Shown here piece by piece: positions 54,904-63,822 of a stretch of 64,000 nt of DNA (positions are counted from its first letter, which is position 1; each line of letters opens with the position of its first letter). The translations under genes and the position numbers were made by a program. The notes under the pieces were generated by a model, which was given only the letters and a program-made list of their open reading frames with translations, searched no databases and was not told where the DNA came from. The DNA comes from Brevibacterium spongiae (GTDB lineage: Bacteria; Actinomycetota; Actinomycetes; Actinomycetales; Brevibacteriaceae), in contig NZ_CP093443.1 of assembly GCF_026168515.1 (NCBI RefSeq), positions 2,852,001-2,916,000 on the forward strand. Direction: 5' to 3'.

Positions 54904-55593
54904 ATGACCGCAGAGCTCACGAATTTCACCGGCGCACAGCCGCCTCGGCGAGAGACGATCCACGGTCGCCTCGTCGACCTCGTCCCCTTGGATCCGGCCG
55001 CGCACGGCGACGACCTCTTCACGGAGGTGTCGGTGCCGGAGGGGATCGACGACCGGTTCCGGTACCTCCCGCAGACCCCGCAGACTGATCGCGGGCACTT
55101 CGACGCCTGGATCGCCGAGGCGGCCGTCAGCTCCGATCCCCTCTTCTTCGCCGTCGTCGACCGGTCCACCGGTCGGGCGGTGGGTCGGCAGGCGCTCATG
55201 CGCATCGATGCCGCGAACGGGGTGATGGAGATCGGGCACATCCTCTGGGGCCCGAGCCTGGCCCGGACCGCTGCCGCCACCGAGGCGCTCTTCCTCTGTG
55301 CCGAGCTGGCCTTCGACTCGGGGTTCCGCCGGTTCGAGTGGAAGTGCGATGACGGCAACGAACCGTCGAAGCGGGCGGCCGAGCGCTTCGGCTTCACCTT
55401 CGAGGGAGTGTTCCGGCAGCACCTCGTGGTCAAGGGCCGCAACCGCGACACGGCGTGGTTCTCGATCATCGACAGCGAATGGCCGGGACTGCGAGAGGCC
55501 TACCGGGCATGGTTCGACGAGGCGAACTTCGATGCCTCGGGACGCCAGCGCCGGAGCCTGCGCGAGCTCATCGCCGAATCCCGCCGAGGCTGA
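54904..55593 (+). CDS. GNAT acetyltransferase, RimJ/RimL type
   Basis: 229 residues. IHGRLVDLVPLDPAAHGDDLF, then GRQALMRIDAANGVMEIGHILWGPSLARTAAATEALFLCAELAFDSGFRRFEWKCDDGNEPSKRAAERFGFTFEGVFRQHLVVKGRNRDT is the RimJ/RimL pattern. It acetylates protein N-termini or small amines. It may be controlled by the MarR gene next to it. Confidence 0.9.
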   Translation: MTAELTNFTGAQPPRRETIHGRLVDLVPLDPAAHGDDLFTEVSVPEGIDDRFRYLPQTPQTDRGHFDAWIAEAAVSSDPLFFAVVDRSTGRAVGRQALMRIDAANGVMEIGHILWGPSLARTAAATEALFLCAELAFDSGFRRFEWKCDDGNEPSKRAAERFGFTFEGVFRQHLVVKGRNRDTAWFSIIDSEWPGLREAYRAWFDEANFDASGRQRRSLRELIAESRRG

Positions 55594-55770
55594 GGTTCCC
55601 GGGGCTGAGGTGCTGACGGCTGCGTCCGCCTGAGTGCCCGCCCCACCGAGGCTGAGGGGCCGCCGGCCGGCGCTTTCGCCGTCTCGCCGCGCGTCCACCC
55701 GGGCTCGAGGGTTCCTCCACATTAGGCTGGACGCGACACCACTCGGACCCCGACGACACCTCGAGGAACC

Positions 55771-56481
55771 ATGCGACTTCGCTCCCTTGCCCTTCTGTCC
55801 GCCGCTGCCATGCTGGCCACGACGACGGCCTGCGTGTCGACTCCCGAAGAGACCCGGCCGCAGCCCCGCCCCTCGGTGAGCAAGGAGGAGGTCACCCCGA
55901 TCGAAACGCCCAAGGATGCGCCGAAGGTGTCCGTCGTCGATTCCTCACCGGGAGGCGCGAAGGACACAGATCCACTGTGGCAGGGCCTCGCCGAGGCGGC
56001 TGAGAAGAAGTCCGAGGCCTATCTCAAGGTCTACGTGCACACCGGCAACCCCGAGGTGCCCGACTCCGGCGAGATGACAGTCACCGCCGACAGCCCCGAC
56101 AGTGTCAGCGTCACCGTGGATTCGAAGAACGTCGATGACGACCTCTCCCCGTTCCTGCTCATCCACGGCACCTTCGAGGTCGAAGAGATCGGCAATTCCG
56201 CATACACGCTCAAGACCGTCGACGACGAGGACATCCCCGAACTCGACCCCAAGGGCCCGGACGACGAGAAGCGGTGCACTGCCGAGGACGCACAGGCACG
56301 AATCGGCCTCGCCGCGGACGACCTCGCCGAGGACCCCGGTCGCCGTGAAGAGTTCCGCCAGCAGTGGGGCGGCTCGCCGCGCGTGTGGTGGGGCATCCAG
56401 AAGACGGCCATCAGCCTCGGCGAAGAGGGCGGAGTCGCCGGCGACTACCTCACCGAAGCCTGCGGCGAATTCCTGCAGTAA
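55771..56481 (+). CDS. Lipoprotein, unknown function
   Basis: 236 residues. Signal with lipobox (LATTTAC, modified Cys near residue 21), then a Pro/Lys/Glu-rich linker and a folded part with DSVSVTVDSKNVDDDLSPFLLIHG. Expected to be anchored on the outer face of the membrane. No conserved catalytic motif. Confidence 0.75.
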   Translation: MRLRSLALLSAAAMLATTTACVSTPEETRPQPRPSVSKEEVTPIETPKDAPKVSVVDSSPGGAKDTDPLWQGLAEAAEKKSEAYLKVYVHTGNPEVPDSGEMTVTADSPDSVSVTVDSKNVDDDLSPFLLIHGTFEVEEIGNSAYTLKTVDDEDIPELDPKGPDDEKRCTAEDAQARIGLAADDLAEDPGRREEFRQQWGGSPRVWWGIQKTAISLGEEGGVAGDYLTEACGEFLQ

Positions 56482-56526
56482 GTCACCAACAGTAGGTCAC
56501 CAACGGACACTCTCCGCGCCGAGAAC

Positions 56527-56542
56527 TATCCGATAGCGACCT
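56527..56542 (+). repeat. Extragenic 16-mer, single copy
   Basis: TATCCGATAGCGACCT. Its exact reverse complement is at 58091-58106 and a one-mismatch copy at 58124-58139. Confidence 0.6.
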
Positions 56543-56602
56543 GAATTCCGGAGAAACAGCGACGTACCGTATCGCTGAGGTGGTCGAAGACACGCTGTGC
56601 CT

Positions 56603-56663
56603 CTTAAGTGGTCGAAATGGTCACGCCCAACCGCGGCCGGCGTGACCATTTCGACCACTTAAG
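56603..56663. repeat. Perfect 25-bp inverted repeat before the FAD monooxygenase gene
   Basis: Arms 56603-56627 and 56639-56663 are exact complements around an 11-bp spacer; the arm starts CTTAAGTGGTCG. It ends 31 bp before the monooxygenase ATG. A T-rich tail is lacking on either side, so a simple intrinsic terminator is less likely; an operator or a small palindromic element is possible. Confidence 0.8.
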
Positions 56664-56694
56664 CAGCCTGCAGGCGCCGTGGGATGATGCGCTT

Positions 56695-57930
56695 ATGAGA
56701 ATCGCGATCATCGGGGCCGGGATCGGCGGGCTCTCCGCTGCCGTGGGCCTGCAGAGAGCCGGTGCCGAGGTGACCGTGTTCGAACGCGCACCCGAGGTGA
56801 GGGCCGGAGGTTCGGGTCTGTCGATCTTCGCCAACGGCCTTGCGGCTCTGGAGACTCTGGGGCTGAGCGAGGCGTTCGATGCCGTGACCGACGCTAGTGT
56901 CGAGGGCTTCACCGCAGGTCAGCGTCGCGCCGACGGTCGCTGGATCGCTCAGGTCCCCAATGATTCGGTCGGTGCGCTGCGCATCGTCGACCGTGCCGAT
57001 CTGCACTTGATCCTCCTTGAGGCTCTGACACCCGGCACGATTCGCACGAACGCCGAGGTGGCCTCTGCCCGAGCCGACGGAACACTGACCTTCACCACCG
57101 GATTCGTCGATTCCGATACCGCCATTGTCTCGGCCGCTTCCGTTTCCGCCGCCTCCACCGACTCGGCTACCGCATCGCTGCCCTCCGCTGAGGTGCCCTT
57201 CGACCTCGTCATCGGCGCCGACGGCCTGCACAGCCGAGTCCGATCGGTCGTTAGCGGTGAACCGGTCGCACCACGGTACTCCGGCTATTCCGCGTGGCGG
57301 GGCATCACCTCGGTGCCGGTGGATCTGTCCGGCGAAGCCGGGGAATCGGTCGGACGCGGGCGCCGCTTCGGCATCGCCCCGCTGGCCGACGGCCGCGTCT
57401 ACTGGTTCGCCGTGGCGAACATGCCCCAGGATGCGGTGTTCGCCGATGAGAAGGCGACCGTCGAGCAGATGTTCGCCGGCTGGCACTCCCCCATCGCCGA
57501 GCTCATCGCCGCCACCCCCGCCGAGGAGGTTCGCCGCACCGCGATCTCCGACCTCTCCCGCCGGTTGGCCAGGTTCCACCGTGGTCGTGTCGTGCTCCTC
57601 GGCGATGCCGCGCACGCAATGACACCGAACCTGGGGCAGGGAGGCGGCCAAGCGCTCGAGGACGCGGCGACGCTCACCGTCCTGCTCACCCCGCTGCTCG
57701 CAGGTCACCGGGCCGGCAGCGCTGTCGAAACGGCGCTGCAGAGCTGCGACGATCTGCGCCGGCCGCGGACTCAGGCGATCGCCCGGAAGTCCCGCCTCAT
57801 GGGGCAGGTGTTCCAACTCGAGTCACCGCTGCTGGCGGGATTGCGCGACGCAATCTTCTCCGCAGTGCCGTCGAGGTTCATCGCCGCGCAGGCCGCGAGC
57901 GTCCAGAAATGGTCCCCGCCACCGGTGTGA
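56695..57930 (+). CDS. FAD-dependent monooxygenase (p-hydroxybenzoate hydroxylase-like)
   Basis: 411 residues. RIAIIGAGIGGLSAAVGLQRAGAEVTVFERA (GxGxxG dinucleotide motif), DLVIGADGLHSRVRS (DG motif) and VLLGDAAHAMTPNLGQGGGQALEDA (GD motif). It likely hydroxylates an aromatic or related compound with NAD(P)H and O2. ATG at 56695 begins the fold exactly; longer frames run through the inverted repeat. Substrate unknown. Confidence 0.92.
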   Translation: MRIAIIGAGIGGLSAAVGLQRAGAEVTVFERAPEVRAGGSGLSIFANGLAALETLGLSEAFDAVTDASVEGFTAGQRRADGRWIAQVPNDSVGALRIVDRADLHLILLEALTPGTIRTNAEVASARADGTLTFTTGFVDSDTAIVSAASVSAASTDSATASLPSAEVPFDLVIGADGLHSRVRSVVSGEPVAPRYSGYSAWRGITSVPVDLSGEAGESVGRGRRFGIAPLADGRVYWFAVANMPQDAVFADEKATVEQMFAGWHSPIAELIAATPAEEVRRTAISDLSRRLARFHRGRVVLLGDAAHAMTPNLGQGGGQALEDAATLTVLLTPLLAGHRAGSAVETALQSCDDLRRPRTQAIARKSRLMGQVFQLESPLLAGLRDAIFSAVPSRFIAAQAASVQKWSPPPV

Positions 57931-58090
57931 TGATGCCTGGTTCTGACTGAGGTGTCGGTCGACCTCGCTGTCTTGTGCTGCAGGCCCGCCGCCCTCGCTT
58001 GAGTTAAGTGTTGGAAGAATGTCCGTCAGACGCCGTTTTTTGGCAATCTGCGCACACTTAACGCGTTCACCGGGCGGGAAGCCTAAAAGT

Positions 58091-58139
58091 AGGTCGCTAT
58101 CGGATACTTTTTTCGTTCAGAAGTATCCGATAGTGACCT
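58091..58139. repeat. REP-like hairpin of the extragenic 16-mer
   Basis: Arms 58091-58109 and 58121-58139 (19 bp, one G-T position) with a loop containing a T-run. Each arm contains the 16-mer also present at 56527. It lies in the 230-bp gap after the monooxygenase gene and can also act as a terminator. Confidence 0.7.
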
Positions 58140-58162
58140 ATTCTCGAGCGAGCGCGAGTCAG

Positions 58163-58603
58163 TCAGTCAGTCAGGGCGCGGTTGTAGGCGTCTACGACCG
58201 GAGGCAGGAAGAATCCCATGAGCACGGCGATGGCGGTGACGAGGCAGGCCAACCCCAGCCACAGGGAACCGCCGATGACGCTGAAGGCGAAGACGATGAC
58301 GAGCAGCTCAAATGCGATCGCCGCGGGCCTCGCCCACCGGTGCAGTCGCCATGCCCCACGGGCCGCGGCACCGACTCCGGCCGCGAAGATGAGGAACATG
58401 ATGGCCAGGCCGATGAGCGATGTGGCCAGCTGACCGGCGCCGATGGCCGTGATGATGAACGACACCGCCGAACCGACCAGGGCCAGGGCCTGAATGCCGA
58501 GCACGACGACGACCAGCAGCATCGCCCGCGGAGTCGGGACACCGTGCCCGTCAGGCTCCGGAGAGCCTGCAGGCACGGCAGACCGGTCACTGCGAGAGCT
58601 CAA
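58163..58603 (-). CDS. Four-helix membrane protein, unknown
   Basis: 146 residues with four hydrophobic segments (AMLLVVVVLGIQALALVGSAVSFIITAI, SLIGLAIMFLIFAAGVG, AIAFELLVIVFAFSVIGGSLW, LACLVTAIAVLMGFFLPP). Its start overlaps the end of the adenosine deaminase gene by 4 bp, so it is co-expressed. Function unknown. Confidence 0.75.
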   Translation of the reverse strand: MSSRSDRSAVPAGSPEPDGHGVPTPRAMLLVVVVLGIQALALVGSAVSFIITAIGAGQLATSLIGLAIMFLIFAAGVGAAARGAWRLHRWARPAAIAFELLVIVFAFSVIGGSLWLGLACLVTAIAVLMGFFLPPVVDAYNRALTD

Positions 58604-59706
58604 ATGGTCACCCGAGCGAATCCGGGGATGAGGATCTCGTCGAGCATGCGCTCACGCACATCCAGCGGCAGGAAGGCAGCGGTCACGGCGTTCACGGTGG
58701 CCCACTCGAGGTCCGTCTGCGTCCAGCCGGCCTCGTCGACGAGCAGACGCATCTCCCGCGATACGGACGTTCCGGACATCAGCCGGTTGTCGGGGTTGAT
58801 GGTGACGGCGAAGCCGAGGTCCTTCAGGCCCGTGATCGGGTGGCTGGCGATGGTGCCGCCGATGTCGGTCTGCAGGTTCGAGCTCGGGCACAGCTCCAGC
58901 GGGATCTGCTGGTCGAGGACCCATGCGGCGAGGCTGCCGAGCTGGCCCTCACCCTCGACGATGTCCATGTCCTCGACGATCCGGGCGCCGTGGCCCAGAC
59001 GCTGCGCGTGGCAGATGGTGATCGCCTCGTGGATGGATTCCTTGCCCGCGGCCTCGCCGGCATGGATCGTCACAGGCACATAGGCCTGGTGGAGGGCGTT
59101 GAAGGCAGACAGGTGCGCCGAGGGCGGGAAGCCGTTCTCCGGTCCCGCGATGTCGAAGCCGACGACACCGGACTCCGAACCCTTCTCACGGTGCCGGATG
59201 GCCAGTTCGGCGATCGCCAGGGAGTTGTCGGCCTGACGCATCGCGGTGATGAGCTGTCCCACGCGGATGTACTTGCCCCCGGATGCGGCCTCCGAGACAC
59301 CGGCCTCGAGTCCGTCCTGGACGGCTTCGACGACGGCGTCGAGTGTCAGCCCGCCTTCGAGGTGCTGCTCGGGCGCCCACCGTGCCTCGGCGTAGAACAC
59401 GCCGTCGGCAACCTGGTCGAGCACCCACTCCTTGGCCACGCGGCGCAGATTGTCCTCGGTCTGCATCACGGCCACGGTGTGCGAGAAGGTCTCGAGGTAG
59501 CGGACGAGGTCACCGGAGTTCGCGGATTCCGAGAACCACCGGCCCAGCGATTCCGCATCAGCGGCGGGCAGAGTGTGGCCGATGTTCTCGGCCAGTTCGA
59601 GCATCGTCGACGGGCGCAGACCGCCGTCGAGGTGATCGTGGAGGGAGACTTTGGGCAGCTGCAGGATGGGGTCGTCGGATGCGACGCCGGCGGGTACATT
59701 CATCAC
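58600..59706 (-). CDS. add: Adenosine deaminase
   Basis: 368 residues. KVSLHDHLDGGLRP (HxH metal site), VTIHAGEAAGKESI (His/Glu), CHAQRLGHGARI (His) and FAVTINPDNRLMSG (the metal-binding Asp lies in NPDN, where most have TDDP). It deaminates adenosine to inosine in purine salvage. The neighbouring BMP-type lipoprotein supports nucleoside uptake. Confidence 0.92.
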   Translation of the reverse strand: MMNVPAGVASDDPILQLPKVSLHDHLDGGLRPSTMLELAENIGHTLPAADAESLGRWFSESANSGDLVRYLETFSHTVAVMQTEDNLRRVAKEWVLDQVADGVFYAEARWAPEQHLEGGLTLDAVVEAVQDGLEAGVSEAASGGKYIRVGQLITAMRQADNSLAIAELAIRHREKGSESGVVGFDIAGPENGFPPSAHLSAFNALHQAYVPVTIHAGEAAGKESIHEAITICHAQRLGHGARIVEDMDIVEGEGQLGSLAAWVLDQQIPLELCPSSNLQTDIGGTIASHPITGLKDLGFAVTINPDNRLMSGTSVSREMRLLVDEAGWTQTDLEWATVNAVTAAFLPLDVRERMLDEILIPGFARVTI

Positions 59707-59745
59707 CGTCTCAGCTTATCCGATGACGCGCCCGCCGGTCCCTCA

Positions 59746-60891
59746 TCATTTCTCCAGGTCGATGTCCCCGCTCTTGATCCGTTCCCGCAGATCCGTGATG
59801 CCCCGACCGGCGTCGGAGACGCGGGAGAGGAACCCGTCCTCGGCGACGATGCGCACCCCGCCGTTGTCGAGTGTACCCATGTAGTGCCGGTCCCCCACAC
59901 TGAAGCCGCCGATCTCCTCCGGCGGCTCGTCCTGCGCGGGGGCCACCTCGTCGGGGTTCTTGCTCTGCGGCCAGTCGGGGAACATCGTGCGCAGTCCGCG
60001 CCGGACGTTGGGTTCGATGCTCGCCACGATCGTCTTCGAGAATCCGCCCGCGGTGCCGTACCACACGAGCTTCGGCAGGCTCGGGGCCTCCTCGTCCTCG
60101 TCTTCCGCCTCGTCGGTGGCGGCGATCAGGTCCTTCTGCTTCTCGTCCGCCGCGGTCACCACGCCCATCGCGGCCGCCGAACCGAAGGGCACGAGGACGT
60201 CGACGTCTTCGTCGAACGACTGCTCGAAGTACTCCTCACCGGCCGCCCGCGTATCGGAGATCGACCTGCTCGCCGAGGCGGCACCGCGGTAGGACTTCAC
60301 CGTCTTCGCCGTCTCGTCCTTCTCGTCGTTGTACAGATCGACACCGTCGTCGAAGGCGTCGAGGATGGCTTCCGACTGCTGGAATCCGTGGGAGACGACG
60401 ACCCCGACCTTCCCCGTCTCCGAGGCGGCTGCTGCGGTGTATCCGGCGATGAAGGCCGGGGGGATGAGGTCGAAATCGATGCTCAGCACGTTCTTCGGCA
60501 GGTCATCGGTGCCGCTGGCGACCCCGAGGAACAGCTCCTTCGGGTGCGCGGCGGCGAAGTCGGCGAGTTCGTCGGCACCGCCGGGCCCGATGACCGTGGT
60601 CAGCGCACAGTCCTGCCCGTGCATCCGATCCAAGGCCGCCGAGGTGGCCGATCCTCCCGACACCCGTTGGCTCGAGGTGCCCGAGAAGACACCGGCCCCA
60701 CGGGCCAGCTCCGCTTCGGCGAGGGTGAGGGCACCGGCTCCGTGGTCGTCGAATCCGGCGGGAGCGGAGACGAGGCAGCCCAGCCGCGACTCCTCGAGGG
60801 GTTCGGGAGCGGTCACGGAGCAGGCGGCGAGCGCCAGAGTGCTCACCGCGCCGAGTGCGGCCAGCAGGGTGCTCCGGGCTCTGTTCCTCAT
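59746..60891 (-). CDS. BMP/PnrA-family nucleoside-binding lipoprotein
   Basis: About 381 residues. Lipobox LALAAC near residue 23 after MRNRARSTLLAALGAVST. BMP-family core: KELFLGVASGTDDLPKNVLSIDFDLIPPAFIAGYTAAAASETGKVGVVVSHG. Such proteins bind purine nucleosides for an ABC importer. No ATPase or permease genes are nearby. The ATG at 60891 places the signal at the N-terminus. Confidence 0.8.
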   Translation of the reverse strand: MRNRARSTLLAALGAVSTLALAACSVTAPEPLEESRLGCLVSAPAGFDDHGAGALTLAEAELARGAGVFSGTSSQRVSGGSATSAALDRMHGQDCALTTVIGPGGADELADFAAAHPKELFLGVASGTDDLPKNVLSIDFDLIPPAFIAGYTAAAASETGKVGVVVSHGFQQSEAILDAFDDGVDLYNDEKDETAKTVKSYRGAASASRSISDTRAAGEEYFEQSFDEDVDVLVPFGSAAAMGVVTAADEKQKDLIAATDEAEDEDEEAPSLPKLVWYGTAGGFSKTIVASIEPNVRRGLRTMFPDWPQSKNPDEVAPAQDEPPEEIGGFSVGDRHYMGTLDNGGVRIVAEDGFLSRVSDAGRGITDLRERIKSGDIDLEK

Positions 60892-60983
60892 GTGTCCAAG
60901 ATTATCGGCCCGCCGCACGCGCTGGGTAATCAGCGATCGCGGGCAGGACGAATCGGTCGATCAGCTGATCAGTCGACGGGAAC

Positions 60984-62204
60984 TCAGCGGTCCCGGTCGA
61001 GGACCTTGAGCGCTGTGGCGGTGAAGACGCGGGCGGCGATGGCCACGGCGCGTTCGTCGATGAGCAGATCACCCTGATGGATGTCGTAGGTGATGCCGCC
61101 GGGCGTGCGAGTGCCCAGTCGGATGAGCGCACCGGGGCAGTGGGTGAGGTACCAGGCGAAGTCCTCACCGCCCATCGACTGCGGGGTCAGCTGCACCGAG
61201 TTCTCCCCCAGCTCCCCGCGGACCGCGGATTCGATGAGCGTGACCTGGTCTTCGGTGTTGACGACGGGAGGAACTCCCCGGCGGTGCTCGAGATCGACCT
61301 CAACTCCGTACGGACCGGCGATGCGATCGACGAGCTCGGGCAGCACCTCGGCGACCTGGTTCCAGCCGTCGACGTCGAGGCAGCGCAGGGTCCCGCGCAG
61401 AATCCCTTCGCTGGGGACGACGTTCGCGGCATGACCGGCGCTGATCTCACCCCAGACGAGCGAGATCGCGTGCCTGGGGTCGATGAGGCGGCCCAGCGTG
61501 GAGGGCAGATCGGTGGCGAGCTTGCCGAGGGCGTAGACGAGGTCCTCGGTCAGGTGGGGACGTGAGGTGTGCCCGCCGTGACCGGACAGGCGGATGATGA
61601 CGGTGTCACCGGCGGCGGTGATCGCACCGATGCGTGAGCCGACCTTGCCGATGTCGACGTTCGGGTCGCAGTGGACGGCGTAGACCTCGGGCACATCGTC
61701 GAGGACTCCCTGGGAGATCACGCGCAGCGCCCCTCCCGGGGTGACCTCCTCGCCGGGCTGGAAGATCAGACGGACACGACCGCCGAGGCCGCCGGGACGG
61801 GACTCGTGGATCTTCTGCAGTGCGATTCCGGCGCCGATGAGGGACGTCAGATGCACATCGTGGCCGCAGGCGTGGGCGACCCCGGGCACTGTGGAGCGGA
61901 AATCCTCCTCGATGAGGTCATCGACGGGCAGGGCGTCGATATCGGCACGCAGTCCCACCGCCACGGGTCCGTCCCCGACCTCGCAGACGACTCCGGTGCC
62001 CTCGAGGCGCTGCGGCTTCAGACCGGCGGCTTCGAGGCGGGCGACGATCTTGTCGGTGGTCTCGAATTCCTGGAAGGACAGTTCCGGATGGGCATGGATG
62101 TCGCGGCGGAAATCGATGAGCTCTGCACCGATCTCAGCGATTGTCGAGCTGATCACGTCGGGTCCTTCGGGAAGCACGGGTCGAGGATGGGAGATGTCGA
62201 ACAT
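60984..62204 (-). CDS. M20-family amidohydrolase (hippurate/indole-acyl hydrolase type)
   Basis: 406 residues. Metal and catalytic motifs: GVAHACGHDVHLTSLIGAG, IFQPGEEVTPGGALRVI, VYAVHCDPNVD, GHGGHTSRPHLTED and the C-terminal MGGEDFAWYL. It hydrolyses N-acyl amino acids in the cytoplasm. ATG at 62204 is preferred over a TTG at 62213; neither has a strong ribosome site. Confidence 0.92.
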   Translation of the reverse strand: MFDISHPRPVLPEGPDVISSTIAEIGAELIDFRRDIHAHPELSFQEFETTDKIVARLEAAGLKPQRLEGTGVVCEVGDGPVAVGLRADIDALPVDDLIEEDFRSTVPGVAHACGHDVHLTSLIGAGIALQKIHESRPGGLGGRVRLIFQPGEEVTPGGALRVISQGVLDDVPEVYAVHCDPNVDIGKVGSRIGAITAAGDTVIIRLSGHGGHTSRPHLTEDLVYALGKLATDLPSTLGRLIDPRHAISLVWGEISAGHAANVVPSEGILRGTLRCLDVDGWNQVAEVLPELVDRIAGPYGVEVDLEHRRGVPPVVNTEDQVTLIESAVRGELGENSVQLTPQSMGGEDFAWYLTHCPGALIRLGTRTPGGITYDIHQGDLLIDERAVAIAARVFTATALKVLDRDR

Positions 62205-62378
62205 TGCAAGCAATGCTAGGCACTGGTCGTCACAATTGTCCCGATGGCGACCAATTTCGACATACTTCCCGCTGTGCTTCCCACCTTCACCGAGGCGGGC
62301 GCGCCGTTCAGGTCCGCCTGTCCCTGGCGTGCACGACCAGGTTCAGATCCGTCCGCCCCCAAAGGCGGCCGGCCAGTC

Positions 62379-63488
62379 TCAGAGCAGGTCGTCGAGGCCG
62401 CGCTCCCCGGCCACGGACACTGCCTTCTTCACATCCTGTGCGTGCGAGCGCGAGGTGATGAGCAGGACATCGTCGGTATCGACGACGACGAGGTCCTCGA
62501 GTCCGACGATGGCGACGGTCCGCGGTCCTTCCGAGAACACGACACCCGAGGCGTCGACCTCGAGCAGATCCGTGTTGCCGCCGATGGAGATGACTCCACG
62601 CGGCTCTCCGGGCACGGGCTGACGCAGCCTGGCCACGGAGTCGAAGTCGCCGACATCGTCCCAGCCGAAGTCACCGGGGATGACGATGACGCGACCGGCG
62701 GCAGCGGCCGGTTCGGCGACGACGTAGTCGATCGCACGCTTCTCCAGCCCGGGCCAGACAGCGGCAAGGACATCGGCCCGCTCGGGGGTGTCCCAGGCCT
62801 CGGCGATCCGGGAGAGTCCGGCGAAGAGGGCAGGGTCCTCCTCGGCGAGGATCTCGAGCAGGGATTCGGCCTTGGCGATGAACATGCCCGCGTTCCAGCG
62901 GTAGCGTCCGGAGTTCACGTACCGACGAGCCGTCGACGCGGCAGGCTTCTCCGCGAACGCCAGGGCGCGACGAGCTGTCGGGGCACCGTCGAGGCCGAGC
63001 AGGTCCCCGGTCTTGATGTAGCCGTAGGCGGTGGCCGGGTTCCGGGGCATGATGCCGACGGTGACGATGTCTCCGGTCGCTGCGGCCGCGACCGCCTGGT
63101 CGATGACGAGGCGGAACTCGTCGACGTTCGTGATCGAGTGATCGGCGGAGAAGGATCCGACGATCGCCTCGGGATCTTCGCGGGCGATGAGCATCGTGGC
63201 CAGTCCGATGGCCGCTGCGGAGTCCTTGGGTGAGGGCTCGGCGATGATCTGCGTGCGCAGAATCTCCGGCAGCTGGGCGGCGACCTGGTCGAGATGGCTC
63301 TCTCCGGTGACCACCCAGACCTTCTCCTCACCGACGATCGGTGCCACCCGGTCCCACGTGGCCTGGATCAGGCTGCGGCCGAGACCGAGCACATCGTGGA
63401 GGAACTTCGGGTTCGCGCGACGGGACAGCGGCCAGAGACGGGTTCCCGAACCGCCGGCGGGGATGATGGCGTGGAAGTGCGTATTCAC
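62379..63488 (-). CDS. manC: Mannose-1-phosphate guanylyltransferase
   Basis: 369 residues. HAIIPAGGSGTRLWPLSRRANPKFLHDV (nucleotide-binding GGxGxRxxP...K), ERADVLAAVWPGLEKRAIDYVVAEPA, and VIPGDFGWDDVGDFDSVARL. It makes GDP-mannose for glycan or lipoglycan synthesis (for example phosphatidylinositol mannosides). It lacks the extra C-terminal isomerase domain. Confidence 0.95.
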   Translation of the reverse strand: MNTHFHAIIPAGGSGTRLWPLSRRANPKFLHDVLGLGRSLIQATWDRVAPIVGEEKVWVVTGESHLDQVAAQLPEILRTQIIAEPSPKDSAAAIGLATMLIAREDPEAIVGSFSADHSITNVDEFRLVIDQAVAAAATGDIVTVGIMPRNPATAYGYIKTGDLLGLDGAPTARRALAFAEKPAASTARRYVNSGRYRWNAGMFIAKAESLLEILAEEDPALFAGLSRIAEAWDTPERADVLAAVWPGLEKRAIDYVVAEPAAAAGRVIVIPGDFGWDDVGDFDSVARLRQPVPGEPRGVISIGGNTDLLEVDASGVVFSEGPRTVAIVGLEDLVVVDTDDVLLITSRSHAQDVKKAVSVAGERGLDDLL

Positions 63489-63822
63489 GAATTCAGTGTC
63501 TCAGAGTTCGGGCACCGCTTCCCCGAGGCTGTCCGCCGTGTCGGAGGGGCTCGGCCGGAGGATGAGGGTGGGGACAGCCTCACCTGAGGGCCACCTCGGT
63601 GATGGTGCGGACCTGCACTGGTCAGAACGGAAATCGCACCATTTAGCGCACACGTCTGTGACGTAAATGAAATTCCATGAGACACCGAATCCCACTTTTG
63701 AGGGAATTGCCAGGGTTGCGGTGTGATCCGGCGCGCTCCGGGGTGTCTCGACTGGCACCGGAGCGGTCTTCGGCGTAGTTTCTAGACGTACACACCCCAA
63801 TACTCAAGATGGAGGATGCTCC
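63489..63822 (+). promoter_or_regulatory. Intergenic region holding the sdhC promoter
   Basis: No gene is seen in this 334-bp gap. It includes TGTGACGTAAATGA (near 63656), reminiscent of a half site for a CRP/GlxR-type regulator, and GGAGGA 12 nt before the sdhC GTG. Confidence 0.4.
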
